From Acanthosoma haemorrhoidale (Eukaryota; Arthropoda; Insecta; Hemiptera; Acanthosomatidae), in the NCBI GenBank assembly GCA_930367205.1, contig OV884011.1, positions 143,093,937 to 143,157,936 of the forward strand: DNA of 64,000 nucleotides. Direction: 5' to 3'. Positions within the stretch are counted from its first letter, which is position 1; every line of letters starts with the position of its first letter. The notes below the pieces were generated by a model, which ran no database searches, was not told the DNA's origin, and was given only the letters and a program-made list of their open reading frames with translations. The translations under genes were made by a program, and so were the position numbers. Below, piece after piece: positions 22,095-34,319 of this stretch.

Positions 22095-22457
22095 TTGCAA
22101 CAGCAGAATGAGACCCCAAAGACACAGACCGAGCCAGTTTATAACGAAATCAGTGACAGTCTGGATATGTTAAACATTAGTTTAAATGCCCGAAAGACCT
22201 ACTGCGTAATATTCTCGAAAATGGAAAAAGTCTTGCCAAAATCCTATATTATAGGAGGGCAAGAGAACTCACCAATGTACTATATGGGTACAGAAATGGA
22301 TAGGAATCTCCATATCTCTACTCATTTTAGTAACAAATTAGAAAAGGTACGGTACAAGTCTTACCGGCTTTCGCACTTATTAACTTCACCCAACTTGTCG
22401 TTGCCACTCAAAATGATAATATATAAATGTGCCCTCCGGCCAGCTCTGCTATACTGA
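22095..22457 (+). pseudogene. J3 reverse transcriptase thumb fragment
   Basis: There are 120 open codons. The first part resembles the region after RT motif C (DSLDMLNISLNARKTYCV, a typical L-x-LN-x-x-KT stretch). It is followed by MYYMGTEMDRNLHISTHF (the YLG-x-x-LD box), the basic KVRYKSYRLSHL helix and IIYKCALRPALLY, at which point a stop truncates it. Family knowledge assigns this to the RT thumb. The following 250 bp encode the rest in several frames with stops. Confidence 0.8.
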
Positions 22458-22760
22458 CCACCACTATAACTCACTTATCTGACTTTATAGCTATAAGTCT
22501 CCAATAATATCAGAACGGTGTCATGAGTGGTCAGACATACTTCTCTCCAAAAGTTAAAGAATGCCCCCTGCAACCGTTGCTAGGTGTGCCGTCGGTGGGT
22601 GAGTTTATCCACGTTTTTGACATACCCAGTGTATAACACTATGACTCCACCCTCATTCCCATATCAATAGCAGCAGGTTGTTCGGGAAAACTAGTTTGTC
22701 ACTTTAGCTAGAGTTAGGTTTAGGTTATTATTAGAACAACTGTTTTGAAAAAAAAAATCT
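22095..22760 (+). mobile_element. J3 non-LTR retrotransposon, 5'-truncated copy
   Basis: Carries the J3 RT thumb (open for 120 codons at 22095-22457), a decayed C-terminus with CCACCCTCATTCCC (compare CCACCCCAATTCCC at 38.4 kb), a short 3' UTR with TAGAGTTAGGTTTAGG, and an A tail near 22750-22758. Sequence beyond the tail resembles the sequence beyond the 38.7-kb copy. Confidence 0.75.
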
Positions 22761-22819
22761 TTACGAATGAGAAATACTAATTTTTAATACGGAAACATTA
22801 TTAACTCCCTTGTTGTTTT

Positions 22820-23320
22820 ATTGTTCAAAACAAATCTTTATTGTGATAAAATTACAATCTGCCTTTTTAGGCAATAAGTAATTTTGTTCAATGTTCTCAT
22901 TTATACCATATTCACAATTTTCATTCACTCGCTCATTCATACAGTATTTACAAACAGCTCAGAGACCTCCTAAATCCACATGGTTGTCACCCCCCTTTCA
23001 TGCGAAATAGGAAGCGGAGTCTTGGGAAGTCCCCTTCTTCTTCTGGAAAGCCTCTATCAGGCACGTCACTGGATACGAGCCAGTGGAGGCTAAACAACAG
23101 CAACAGACAATCAGGACTTAATTCCATAAACTGCCCATTAGCAGGACTCCCACTGTCACGTATTTATAGCAGGTTACGAGGCCACTACCAGTTTAGTCTC
23201 CTAGGAGGATTATAGCGATGAGCGGTGCAGATGTAATGTAATGTGTCAGGGGATTAGGGTGTTTGGATAGGTTGCGATGGAATTTCATCAACTTGGAAGA
23301 TATGAGTTCTTAATATTAAG
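22820..23320 (-). mobile_element. J2 non-LTR retrotransposon, 5'-truncated 3' end
   Basis: On the minus strand the RT C-terminal coding (KLMKFHRNLSKHPNP near 23260-23300) is followed by the 3' UTR with its GC-rich block (about 22990-23090), the CTCACTCGTTCA-type distal UTR and the GCAGATTGTAATTTTATC end with AATAAAGA near 22836. The order matches the 10-kb copy. Open frames on the plus strand here are translations of the UTR. Confidence 0.85.
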
Positions 23321-23324
23321 GTTA

Positions 23325-26300
23325 TATTTTTAAAAATTTATTGTTTGCTTTCCCAAATTGATATTTTTATATGTATTTTGACCTGGTTTATATTGGTTTG
23401 GTCTCAGAGTGTACTTAAATTAAACATGTATGGAGCGGCAATGTTTCAAAGCTGATGAGCACCTTTGATCCTCATCCTGGTAGCCTGCACATGACGTCCG
23501 TTTAACCATCAATAAGATCAACTGTCAAAACATCATGACGGGTTTGTCCATACAACACCAAGCCCTTTGACAGACGGTTGCTACTTTGGGAACGGTCCAT
23601 TTAAAATGTTATATTTTTTTTTCTATTGTAAATTTAGTTGGTCTGGAATTTTTTTTTGTTTCGCTTTGACCCAATGGTTTTTATTAAATTATTATTGGAC
23701 GGGGTTTTCATATAGCGTTGTTTTTTACATTTATTGTTGTTAAGTGGGTCCATCTATGATTTTATTTGCTAAATGCACTTAAATAATCGTATGTTATTTT
23801 TAATATTATTTTATCTTACAAATAATCACTTTATTTTAAATTGTCGTGTTTTATATAGGTTTACTTTTTTATAATTTAATATTTATTTTTACTTGCCTTA
23901 GATTCTCGGAATATTCTTTTTTTATTCTATTCTATTTCAATTCTAATGGTTTTACGTCTTGGATGTAATAGATTTGAAGTGATACGGGGCAATGGCTATA
24001 CAGTTTGCCACGGCGCATAAGTGTTACCGGTTTTGCATATCCAGTAAATTTCACTGAATGTAATGGTGACGAGGTTTCTTGAGTGCTAAAAAAATAAGGA
24101 AAATATATCATTGTCTACAGAGCGATAATAAATATTCCGGATTCCAAATAGTGCAGTAGAAGAGGGAATATAGATCAAATAACAATATACCCGAAGGAGA
24201 AACGATATTACCTGATAATGATTAAACCTGTGTAACTGGATGTACATTATGTAATATGTAGGTGTACAGTGGATATGACGTTATAATAATCGTATTAAGA
24301 TCATTATTCTCAATGTACCTTTAGGGCAAATTGCAATTTTCATTTCAAATGACTATTTTCAAACAACATTTGGTAACTACTGTGGCAGAAGGTGTTTTTT
24401 AAAGTCTTAAGTTCATTTTTTGTTTTATTTTTAAATTAATTCAATGAATGTGACTAAACCGTTCTAGGAATTTAGTAACCTTACAATTACCTGACCTGAT
24501 ATTAGCAAATTGGGTTTCTACACATGTTAAACTTTATAGCTGTGTTTTATTTCATTACGTTTGGTATGCCATTATCTTTTCATCCCGAAGAAGATTTCAC
24601 TTACTGTTATTTTATGTCATCATTTTGTATTTAGTTCAATTGTGTTCCTATTCCCATTCATTTTAGTATTAAGTTCTAAATATGGTCTAAGATATCTTTT
24701 TTATTTTCCTTTCGAATGTTTGTTTTGTTAAAACATGGATAAATACAGAACTAATTTGTCTCTTTCCCTATTCTGAAGCAACAGCCCTATCTCCCTGAGC
24801 TTATATATTATTTATTTTATAGCTATGGAATAAACATTCATTTATTTATTTTATTATTAATATTTAAACAAAAGGCTAAAATATTTTGTTTTGGCCGTAA
24901 ATTACCAATAATTATAAAAAAAAGTGGGACTTATACTACAACATAGATTTGTCATTTTCCGTAATATTTAATGTCACTTTGTATTTTTAAATTACGATTT
25001 ATAATTAATTTTTTTTTGTACTATAATTAAAGTTCCTATAATACAGATTCACTTTCGTCTAGGGATTCATAACTAGAAAGCTCGTATTAAATAGTATTAC
25101 TTATTTATTAATATATGCTATTGAAAAATACAATTTAATTTCCCTTTATTGATAATCAGTATTCATGCGACAATCATTATAATCATTTTATAGATTAATT
25201 TCAAAGATTAGTTTAAAAGGCCAGGTTTTAACAATTGATCATAAATGATGACATTAAGTATTCCATTCGTTTAACTTTCAAATTCAACTCATTTTTCATT
25301 TTCGAATAGTAAACGACATGTGTTACTACAATAGATTTTTTAAATTATAGATTATCATTACCAATTATAATTAAAATGCAACTATAATAATTTATCTATG
25401 ATGCGTGCTAGTATTGAAAGTGCATGATGCATACATGCATACATGAGTTCGTATTCTAAAATCACTTAACTACTAATACTAATATAATAATAATAATAAA
25501 CTGAATGTATATGCCGTATGTCTGTTAGAGTAGGATAAAGTAAAATAATTGATTTCTTAAATGCATAAACTTAAACAACTTATGATAACAGTAACACATT
25601 TTTTCAGTAGCTTATAGGGAATCATGAACAACCATGGGATAGCGTGTCAAATACTGAAATGCGTGTGTATTATGATCGTATAAAAAGTTACATACGCATT
25701 GTTCCTACGCAATCTTAGGTTTTATCTTTTTATCTTACTATAATACGTATCAACTTGTTAAAATTCTGTTACATAATAATAAAACAGAGATGATTCTGTC
25801 CAAAGTAATTTTATATTAATTTAAGCTTATTTTGTGGTATAAACTGTCATTTTCAGGTATTTAGGTGAGTAGTTAAACTAACAGCTAACACTATGTAACA
25901 AAAACCTAATTCATGTTTCAAAAACTTCCGTGAAGAGGCCTGAACGACTAAAGGCTACTCCTTAACGATCATTTTGGTTTTTCTAACCTACCCAATTCCC
26001 TCTGTATTTATACTTTCCAACCATTTAAAAGAAAAATAAAGTTTATGTTGCCAGTTTGGATATTTAATTTTTTTATTTATGGATATTTAGTTTATGTATT
26101 TATATATTTTATTTTCTATTTCAATGTCTACTATAAACCTAAATATCTGGCTGCCAACTTTCTTAGTTTCTACTATTCGTATTTTGTTTTCCCTGTATGT
26201 CGTTCTCAATATTTATTTTTCCGATCCATCTGAGACATTATTTACTGAATGCAGTTATAAAATCTTATTATATTTTTTGTCTACTTCTTGTTCTTTTGTC

Positions 26301-29122
26301 TGCCAGAAATGTATTTGGTATCATGATGCTATTTTTGTTCATAGCAATCCCCGGGATATTTTTTTTTCTATTTTATTATATATACACATAAAGAAATGAA
26401 AATAATAATTAATTAATAAAATCATATGTGTACACGATGTCGGTATACCGGACATAATGAAATCGTAGAGAAGGGACGTGAATAAACTAAAAATACTAAA
26501 ATTTAATTATGCTGTTTGGTGATCTCGGTTTCATTTCCAAATGGCACCAGAAGTAAACCCATTGAGAAGTAAAAACGGAATGGAGAGCTAGTTAATTAAT
26601 TATTTTGTGTTGATAGAGAGTCGGGGTAGGCCGTGGAGGCAGATGGCCTGCCCATTAAAATTAGATAGGGCATCCTTTAGCGCAGGCATTCAGTTATCGC
26701 AAGCTGATATAGAATTCATGAGACTTATGAAGGCCTGGAGGGGGACTCCTTGATGGTACTCAGAGCCAGCTCACTATCTACGTGTCCCAGGATATGTCTT
26801 GTCATCAGTCCTCTTCACTCAGCCGTTCCACCCATTCACTCGGTATTTTTTCAGTGGCGCTCAAAACTCAAACCTTATCTAAATGATGTATTGGGAACTT
26901 GTCTGAACTTTTATGTTTGAGATAGGTAGTGCAAATTCACAGAACTGCCGGATTTTACCCAGGCCCTTCTATTTTTTCTTAAGTTTATTATTTACATACT
27001 TTTGAATTTTTCTCAGAAGATTAATTTAAATAATACATAACAAGTAAAATAAAAAATAATTTAGACATCAAGATAGAAAGCATGCACACTGCATTTTTTT
27101 TTATACTGGTAATAAAAAAAGTCATTTTCAGAATTATGTCTATTATTAGAAGCTTATAGTTCGCTTTTTTGAAGTGATATTACCTCACCTGTGAATATAT
27201 TAAGGCGAATCCGTAGCCACAGTGTTAATCTCACATTACTATAATATATTTTATGCACCCTCGTCATTTGATGTTAATTTATAGATGAGCACTTTTTCTA
27301 GGAATACTAAATATTTAACAAAATATTTTGTCGAGTCATCTTTCTTGATGATCGATCTTTAAGAAAGCAAACATAAATTATGGTGGAAATCGACGTACAC
27401 ACATTGTAGTAATGTTATATCTAATAAAAAATACTATGTAAAGTGTTTAGTTCTTGGCCATTAAACGATTATGCTGTTTTATGCTAAGTACCTTCTGTAC
27501 CAGCAAAAAAAAAACATGAAAAATCCAACCTCTAAAGTGATTTAGTAAAGGAAACTGAATCAGTGTTAGCAATGGGAAAATAAATATAAATAAAACTAAA
27601 CGCCTATGGATCGGAAGCTGAAAGGCGGACGGCAGAATGATGAGTAAGGCCGGAAGCAATACGCAGTTTGTAGGTGGCGGGCCCGGCAAATGACGCAGAA
27701 AGCGACAACTTGAGCAAACAAACAGACAAACGACCGGAATGGAGACATAGTAATAAGCTGCCCCCGCACTCAATCATCCTGCGGGGGAGGGAGTTGGGTT
27801 TTAGGGGCGAGAGGAAGGCGGCAGTTTGAGAATATATACCCCTTTTAGTCTTATTGATAGATTCTATGAAGAAATTTCCATCAAGATATGGAACATCTCA
27901 TGAGGTTGGGGTTCTCTTGGCAAACCAGCCTGAGGAGTGTATTATTTCTTATTTACGGGGGAGGGGGGACTCTTTATTGAGAGCCCTTGTATGTGGAACT
28001 GGGAACACAGTAAAAAGTGATAACCACTCCACTTATAAAAATCTCGTTAGCACAAACACCCCAATTTATGAGAGACTTTTATGGATTCTCTTCAGAAGAG
28101 TGTTTTTATTAGTTGTATTCAAATAAATCCTGTCATTAAAAACAAGGAATAAGTATTGTATCCCTTTTCTGCACCTACTTAAGTGTACTCTTGAGCACCA
28201 CACATTCACTATTTCTTTCCGTGCTCCAATCTTACGTCGTTTCCTATAAAACACTTTCTATATTCACCACCTGACCTGAAGGACTGGGATGCCCCCTAGG
28301 GCCCGTGCTGTTCTGGGGAGCCTGGGAACTGCTTTCGTCAATGAACTAGCTCAGGCTCGCATCAGAGAGCTACCAAAATGAGTTTAAATATACACACAGC
28401 GGTGTTGATGACCTGAGGGTTTTACGCTGGAATAAATCCCAAAAAACGAACAAACTACTATTTTCCTAGGACCTGCTCATGCAAGCCCGTTCCACCCAAA
28501 CTTAACCGTACAAGCAAAACAATATTCCATACAACATTCATATACTTATATACAAACACAACAACAAACCGAGAACCATTAATAAAGCAGGTTATTAAAT
28601 CTGTGATTTCAAGATATGTAAAAAAATAAATATCTTAACGTCCTGGTTAACAATGGGTTGTTTGTTTTTTACTGCTGTCTAAGGATCTTGACAGCAACTG
28701 TTAATTAATTTTTACTGCATATTAGTTAATTTTGATGATGTGGCTAAACAAAACCAGTTGTCTGAAAAATAATGAAGGATCGTTAGTAAAATAATTAGAA
28801 GTAAAAAATAAATAAATCAAATTGAGCAGTGCATCAAACTAAGGATCTCCTCGCTCCTTCGCTTGTTGATAATATGTAACATGGACTTGGGCTAAACTTA
28901 CAACTATGATGTGATTACGTATAAGTCAAAAATGCTTAAAGACAGTTTCATATTGAAGGATGATATTTTGCAAGAAACTGTTACTTGGTTCCCCAGAGGT
29001 GTTACATATAAAAGCTACCTTGTTGCATGTTTTGTAATTACATAGTGAAGGATAATGAAAGGTGAATTAAAATTGATTAACATGTATTTAATTATTTTTT
29101 TTCCCTGTCAAACCATCACTGT
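23325..29122. other. Long AT-rich spacer
   Basis: No recognised gene. GC-richer patches lie at about 26610-26800 and 27590-27840. Hydrophobic open frames at 26045-26399 come from very AT-rich DNA, and those at 27447-27773 and 27854-28126 have no family resemblance. Confidence 0.5.
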
Positions 29123-29230
29123 TTCACTATTCCGTTATTAGCAATCCATCTTTCAAAAGTATTCAATTTAGTGACTGTTTAAAAATTAATTTTTTGTTCG
29201 TCCCATCGTTATTATGCCAAACACAACCAG
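29123..29230 (+). repeat. Direct repeat, first copy (second at 29919-30028)
   Basis: Shared sequence begins TTCACTATTCCGTTATTAGC, includes TTTAAAAATTAATTTTTTGT and ends in CAACCAGA. The copies are about 0.8 kb apart, same orientation, diverged by scattered substitutions. Non-coding; family not recognised. Confidence 0.75.
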
Positions 29231-29918
29231 AATTATCACTTGTTTTCAATTTCTTTGTAGGGCTTAAATGACCTATTCTAATTGTACTTTATTTCTGTGA
29301 AATCATAAATTTTTATTTATATATTTTATATTTAATAACATATTTGATATTCTTGGAGAACTTATGTTCCAGAATAAAATTTATTGCTTCATTTCATTGG
29401 TGTTAACACATTAAATTTCGAATTAAAGATTATTAAATTAAATTAATTATTTTTTACGGAGTAGTTAATATTTATCACATAGCTCATCAAGCAGAATTCC
29501 TTCAAAGTAAACTTTCATGCAGATATCTCAAACAGTTGTTCCACGAATCCTCCGAACAGATTTCGATATCGTTATATTTTTACAGTCCTTGGTATCATTT
29601 TTTAACCTCTTGTAAATGAGATGTTTTGTAGCTCTGAAAAACATTAGCTATTCATGATCGAAACATTTTTTTTTTTTTTAATCTCGCGATCTGGGGAGTT
29701 GCAGGTTTCTGTGGCAAAATTTCACTGCATCATTATTTCCTTGTACCATTTATTGCTGTCTAGTTCTATGATAACAATAAGGTTACTGTCGCTGCAAATC
29801 TGTTAGACACTTGCGTTTGCAAAATATTCTTTTGAAGTTAGCCAACCAAATCATATGTATCATCATACATACAACCAATACCTCTATTCCTTTTACAGAC
29901 TGGATATGTCATGTAATT

Positions 29919-30028
29919 TTCACTATTCCGTTATTAGCCATGCAACTTTAAAAATTATTGAATTTAGCAATTGTTTAAAAATTAATTTTTTGTTCATCCC
30001 ATCATTTTTATGCGAAAAAACAACCAGA
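29919..30028 (+). repeat. Direct repeat, second copy
   Basis: Second copy of the repeat at 29123-29230. The 690 bp between the copies shows no internal structure that I recognise. Confidence 0.75.
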
Positions 30029-33000
30029 TGATGGTATTTTTACTATTTTTTTTAACCAACTTCAAGCCTTTTAGTCATGTTATGCTTATGTGCTTGTTAG
30101 AGGTGGCTTTATTAACTTTCCTTTCGCAATGAGCTTCTTGAAAATTCGTAAATTTGTTCTTTGTGAGACATGTAGATTACTTTTGTTTGTATTCCCCTCC
30201 ATCCGTGGTTATACTTCTTCCTTCTTTGAGTATTGACTTTATTGGCTGAGTTCAGAAGGGATATCTCTCTTTATACTAGGAAATATTTGTTTATACTGCT
30301 TTAAAAGTTGGACTGTAAATTAAATTCAACTTATTTTCAGAAATTATTTTGGAATACCTTTTTATTTCATGAAATGTTTATAGTGTGCTCCTATATCTTC
30401 GCGTTTTTTGCTGTTCATTATGTTAGTATTTCTGGGGCTATCAGTTTTTTCTCACTTTATATTCGAAAGCTTCATGTTTCTATCTTCCTCTATGTTCGAC
30501 CGTTTAGTTTTCCACCACTTCACAGAGCAAATATCGTAATCAAGTGATTTTATATCGAAAGGCTTAGAGGCTGTCAGACATGTAAGACAGAGTTTTTTGA
30601 TTTGGAAAAACCATTGATGAAATGAACTCCACTATCCACTTGTGATGTTAAATTATTATTGAATTCAGGTTTCAATATTGATGGTGATTAATTAGCTATT
30701 TGAAGCTTCTACGTTAAATAAAACTTATCAACTAAGTACTTACTTATTAATAATTTATTAAATCAATAGCGAATATTTTAAAAATTAACGCCCTTCTTCT
30801 CATGTACAACATTATTTATTGAAACAGTTCGACCGTTGTGAGTAAACGGTTGATGAGCATTTAAAATGAATATATTAGTTTCAAACAATTATTTATAATT
30901 CTTAAAAATATGATATTGTAATATTCACAAAACGAATCGTTTGTTTATTAGTTAGTTTTTATTAACAATAATAACAGTCAACGAATTTATACAAACATTT
31001 TGAAGGTGAGCTTGCAAGATAGGAAATATTCAGAAATGGAAACTACTCCTCTCAATCATCAATAATACCCCCTTTAATTTGTTAACTATTTACACCCTCT
31101 GATATTTAATATTCGGTAATATATGGAAGTAAAAATATAAAGTGTGAACTGAAGAAGTTGATGACCAGTAAACATGACAAATTTTCATTCCTAGTAGTAT
31201 ATTCCATGTTACTAGCAGAATTAACCAGAGTTTCAATGGTGTGTAATATGACAACAAAGATTGTCTGTTCCCATTGCTAAAGTATCTTTCAATCTATTTA
31301 CAAATATAATGACTAAATCTTTATTACTATTATAACAATAACATAAAACCATAATTTATGTATTCCAACAACACAATGGCGTGGTTTCTTACCAATAATA
31401 CACTTTCACTGTTAAAAACTGTTAAAAAGAAATGACAGAAACCCTACTAAATAAAAAAATAACGATTTTGAAGCTTAAATAGAAAGTAAATGATACTTAA
31501 AAGAATAATATTTTAAAGTAAACGAGATTTTTGATAATTTAGAATGATTTGTACCATTGTTATATACTGTTTGGTTGCACTTAGAAATGTGATGTTTGAA
31601 AGTAAATTTAGTGAAATTTCCTATTATTTTAAATTGTGGGTTTTTGAAGTTTGGGCAATTGTCAAAAAAAAATTAGTTTGAGTGTGCAGTAATTGTTCAA
31701 TGAAAGAAAACATTAGTTCGTTATGCATAATTTTAATTCTGGCATAGTAAGGGTAATTATTTATGATCCTTAGAAGTTTATTTTGAGCTTTTTTAATTTT
31801 TTTTACGGCTTCATAATGAGGACCATATATTAATATCGAACGAATTAAAGATTTTCACAGGATTAATTTATTTTTAAAAGAAAGTTTAGATTGTTTGTAA
31901 TAATGTACCCTATGAACTCACATTCATTTACGTTTTTTTAAGTAACGTTCTACCTAGACTGCAGCTTTCTGTTAGATTCCTAGACAAACTGGGGTTTTTT
32001 GCAATAGCTAAGAAGTTGAGATTGTAAAATGTTCTGCTACTAGCATATTAGAGGTATTGAGTCTTTCTCTAGAAGAATTCCTGCATGAGAGCGCTAATAT
32101 GCAAAGATCATGAAAGCATGACAATAACAGAGAAAAAAAACCTGGGAAAAGTGAAGTGTTTCATCCAAGAGAAGCTGCTGTATTAACTATTATAAGATTA
32201 CGAATAGTCCATAAAAGGATTGTGAAAGAATGAATAATAAGACTATTTAATTTGTTTAAATAGATAAAAGGTAAAATAATGTACAATAGCATGTGAAATA
32301 ATATTCTAATTTAAATGATGAAACTATGTATATTATAATCTTTAGTGATTATTTTTTATTTATTATTGCAATGCCTGTAAATATTTTTTAACGAGTTTGG
32401 GTATATATTTTTGATTTATTGTCGCTTTAATTTAGTTTCAATTTATAAGAACCAGAATTTTATTTATTTATTTTGTGCCCTATTTTCACAGTCAAAACGG
32501 TCCCAGAAGTTTTTTCCAATTGTAAAAACATCCTGAAAAATACAGCTATTTATGAATTACTCCAACAATTATATTATATAAAAGATGCTACTAGCTTTTG
32601 TACATTCACATGCCTCATTGGTTATACAAATCATAAAGTATTATAGCTCTCAAACGTTGGACTACTCCGTTGAAAACCATTTGTTAGAGTTGCGGGGGTA
32701 CCACTATAAAGCCACCGTGGATGGCTCAATGACTCAATGAATGACTTCCTCAATTAAAACGAAGCAGGAAGCCTTCCGATGCTGTGTGTTCTTTGAGTCA
32801 GTCCTTGCCGCCCGTTCGTCTGGAACGATCATTACCGAGGGAGTCTCCCCCCTTACAAAGGGACATGTTATACTTTCACCAATGCGTGATGCCGTGCTGA
32901 CTCATGTGCCCCTAATTTTTAATATTATTAAACTTAAGAGTTTAATCGCAAAATTTTAACTTAGTGGTTTAAACAGTAAAATAACTTAGTATTATAGAAT

Positions 33001-33948
33001 GAGAACATGAATTCCAATGCTTGAGAATAGAAAGATACTAAGGCACTAAGTTTTCTTATTCTTTTAAAAAAATTCTGATTTTGAATTTTTTATGTCAACA
33101 TAAGTAAGGGATGATTCGACGTTTCAGAGTTATGTATTACGTTTCAAAAAGTCGAGTATTAACATCAAATATTTTAGATACATCAGTTTTTTATTATATT
33201 TTCTTGGACCCAAACTAAATCTCAAATAGAAACAATACAAATCCTGTCAGTTGAAGGCATCACACATTGCAGTAAATCCGAAAATGTACATGGAAATACG
33301 GATAACGGATAAATGTTAGTGGGCAGATAGCAGCCTATTTAATGGGACCGAGAGTACCATCGGGGTATTTTAGAAGTTACAGCAAGTTAAATTTAATTTG
33401 TGTCGACAGGAGCAGTAAAATCAACTCCGCGCTGACCCCCCCCCCCCTCCCTCTACCATCCATCCTCCGACCTGTAAATTCGCATTAACGTTCCTGATTG
33501 AGTTTTCTGGTCACCTAACCCAGCCCAGCTCAACTATCTGTCGGAAAGTTCCACCACTCACAACAGCTACGGGGGATTCAGGAGTTATTAGTCCAGCCCT
33601 CGGGCACACAACGTAGTCATGAAGCACTTGACGAGTTAGATGTATGGAGTTCTATATTCATGAATGAATTTATTTTATCTCCAAGAAATTTCTATCCAGT
33701 GTATTTTACTGGCATAATTATGAGGTGCACACGATAAATGACAATTAGATGTAGTTATTTTATGTCCTATTTTACTGTGTTGTTATTTACAGCGAGATTA
33801 AACCAGGTTTGTTTATGGTGCTTCATTTATTGGTCTTAATGCTTTTGGATAGAAACTCCATACTATTTGTTGAATATTTAATTTCATTATTTTATGTCAT
33901 GTTAAAAGATATTTTTAATTTTAATACAGGTAAAAATGTTTCGTGAAG
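30029..33948. other. AT-rich spacer with a GC-richer block
   Basis: No recognised gene. A C run of 12 (33436-33447) sits in a GC-richer block at about 33330-33640. A second small GC-richer patch with a 72-codon frame lies at 32690-32910. Both are unassigned. Confidence 0.45.
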
Positions 33949-33958
33949 AGAATTTATG

Positions 33959-34094
33959 GTTTTTTTTCTTTTTGTTTTTTCCCGTAGCTCTCAAATTTTT
34001 AAGATTATGGATAAGGAAAAAATAAAGGAATTCATTTGGGGTGAGTGGATCCTTTTATTAGGAGTACCTGTTTGAAGATTGAGTGAGGGAAAGA
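33959..34094 (-). mobile_element. J1 non-LTR element, 136-bp 3'-end copy with target duplication
   Basis: AGAATTTATG occurs at 33949-33958 and 34095-34104 and brackets a minus-strand J1 3' end. The T-rich tail is at the left, followed by GTAGCTCTCAAATTTTTAAG and the UTR up to TTTGAAGATTGAGTGAGGG, matching 63163-63275. An ideal example of a heavily 5'-truncated, target-primed insertion. Confidence 0.88.
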
Positions 34095-34227
34095 AGAATT
34101 TATGTTTCCTTGTTGAATTGTTATTAAATTTATGATTATGGAGAATTGTTGTTATGAAAATAAATATTTCCATCTGTTGGTTTAAAAAAGGTAGATTACT
34201 ATTGTTATATCATAACCCATTCAACGG

Positions 34228-34313
34228 AGACAATTTTACAATCAATAAAATTTCCACAACAATATATATAACAATATTTGTTGTTGGAAAATATGTATAA
34301 TGTAAAATTGTCT
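34228..34313. repeat. 86-bp fold-back (hairpin-forming) sequence
   Basis: AGACAATTTTACA at 34228-34240 is the exact reverse complement of TGTAAAATTGTCT at 34301-34313. Inside, TTTCCACAACAA and TTGTTGTTGGAAA pair again, leaving a short AT-rich loop. A transcript would form one long, slightly bulged hairpin. It may be a miniature inverted-repeat element or a small-RNA precursor; the sequence alone cannot decide. Confidence 0.65.
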
Positions 34314-34319
34314 ATATAA

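Noticed and set aside
26045..26399. Overlapping hydrophobic frames resembling membrane proteins
   Set aside because: T-rich DNA produces Phe/Leu/Ile-rich frames in all phases; no start context, splice or family evidence.
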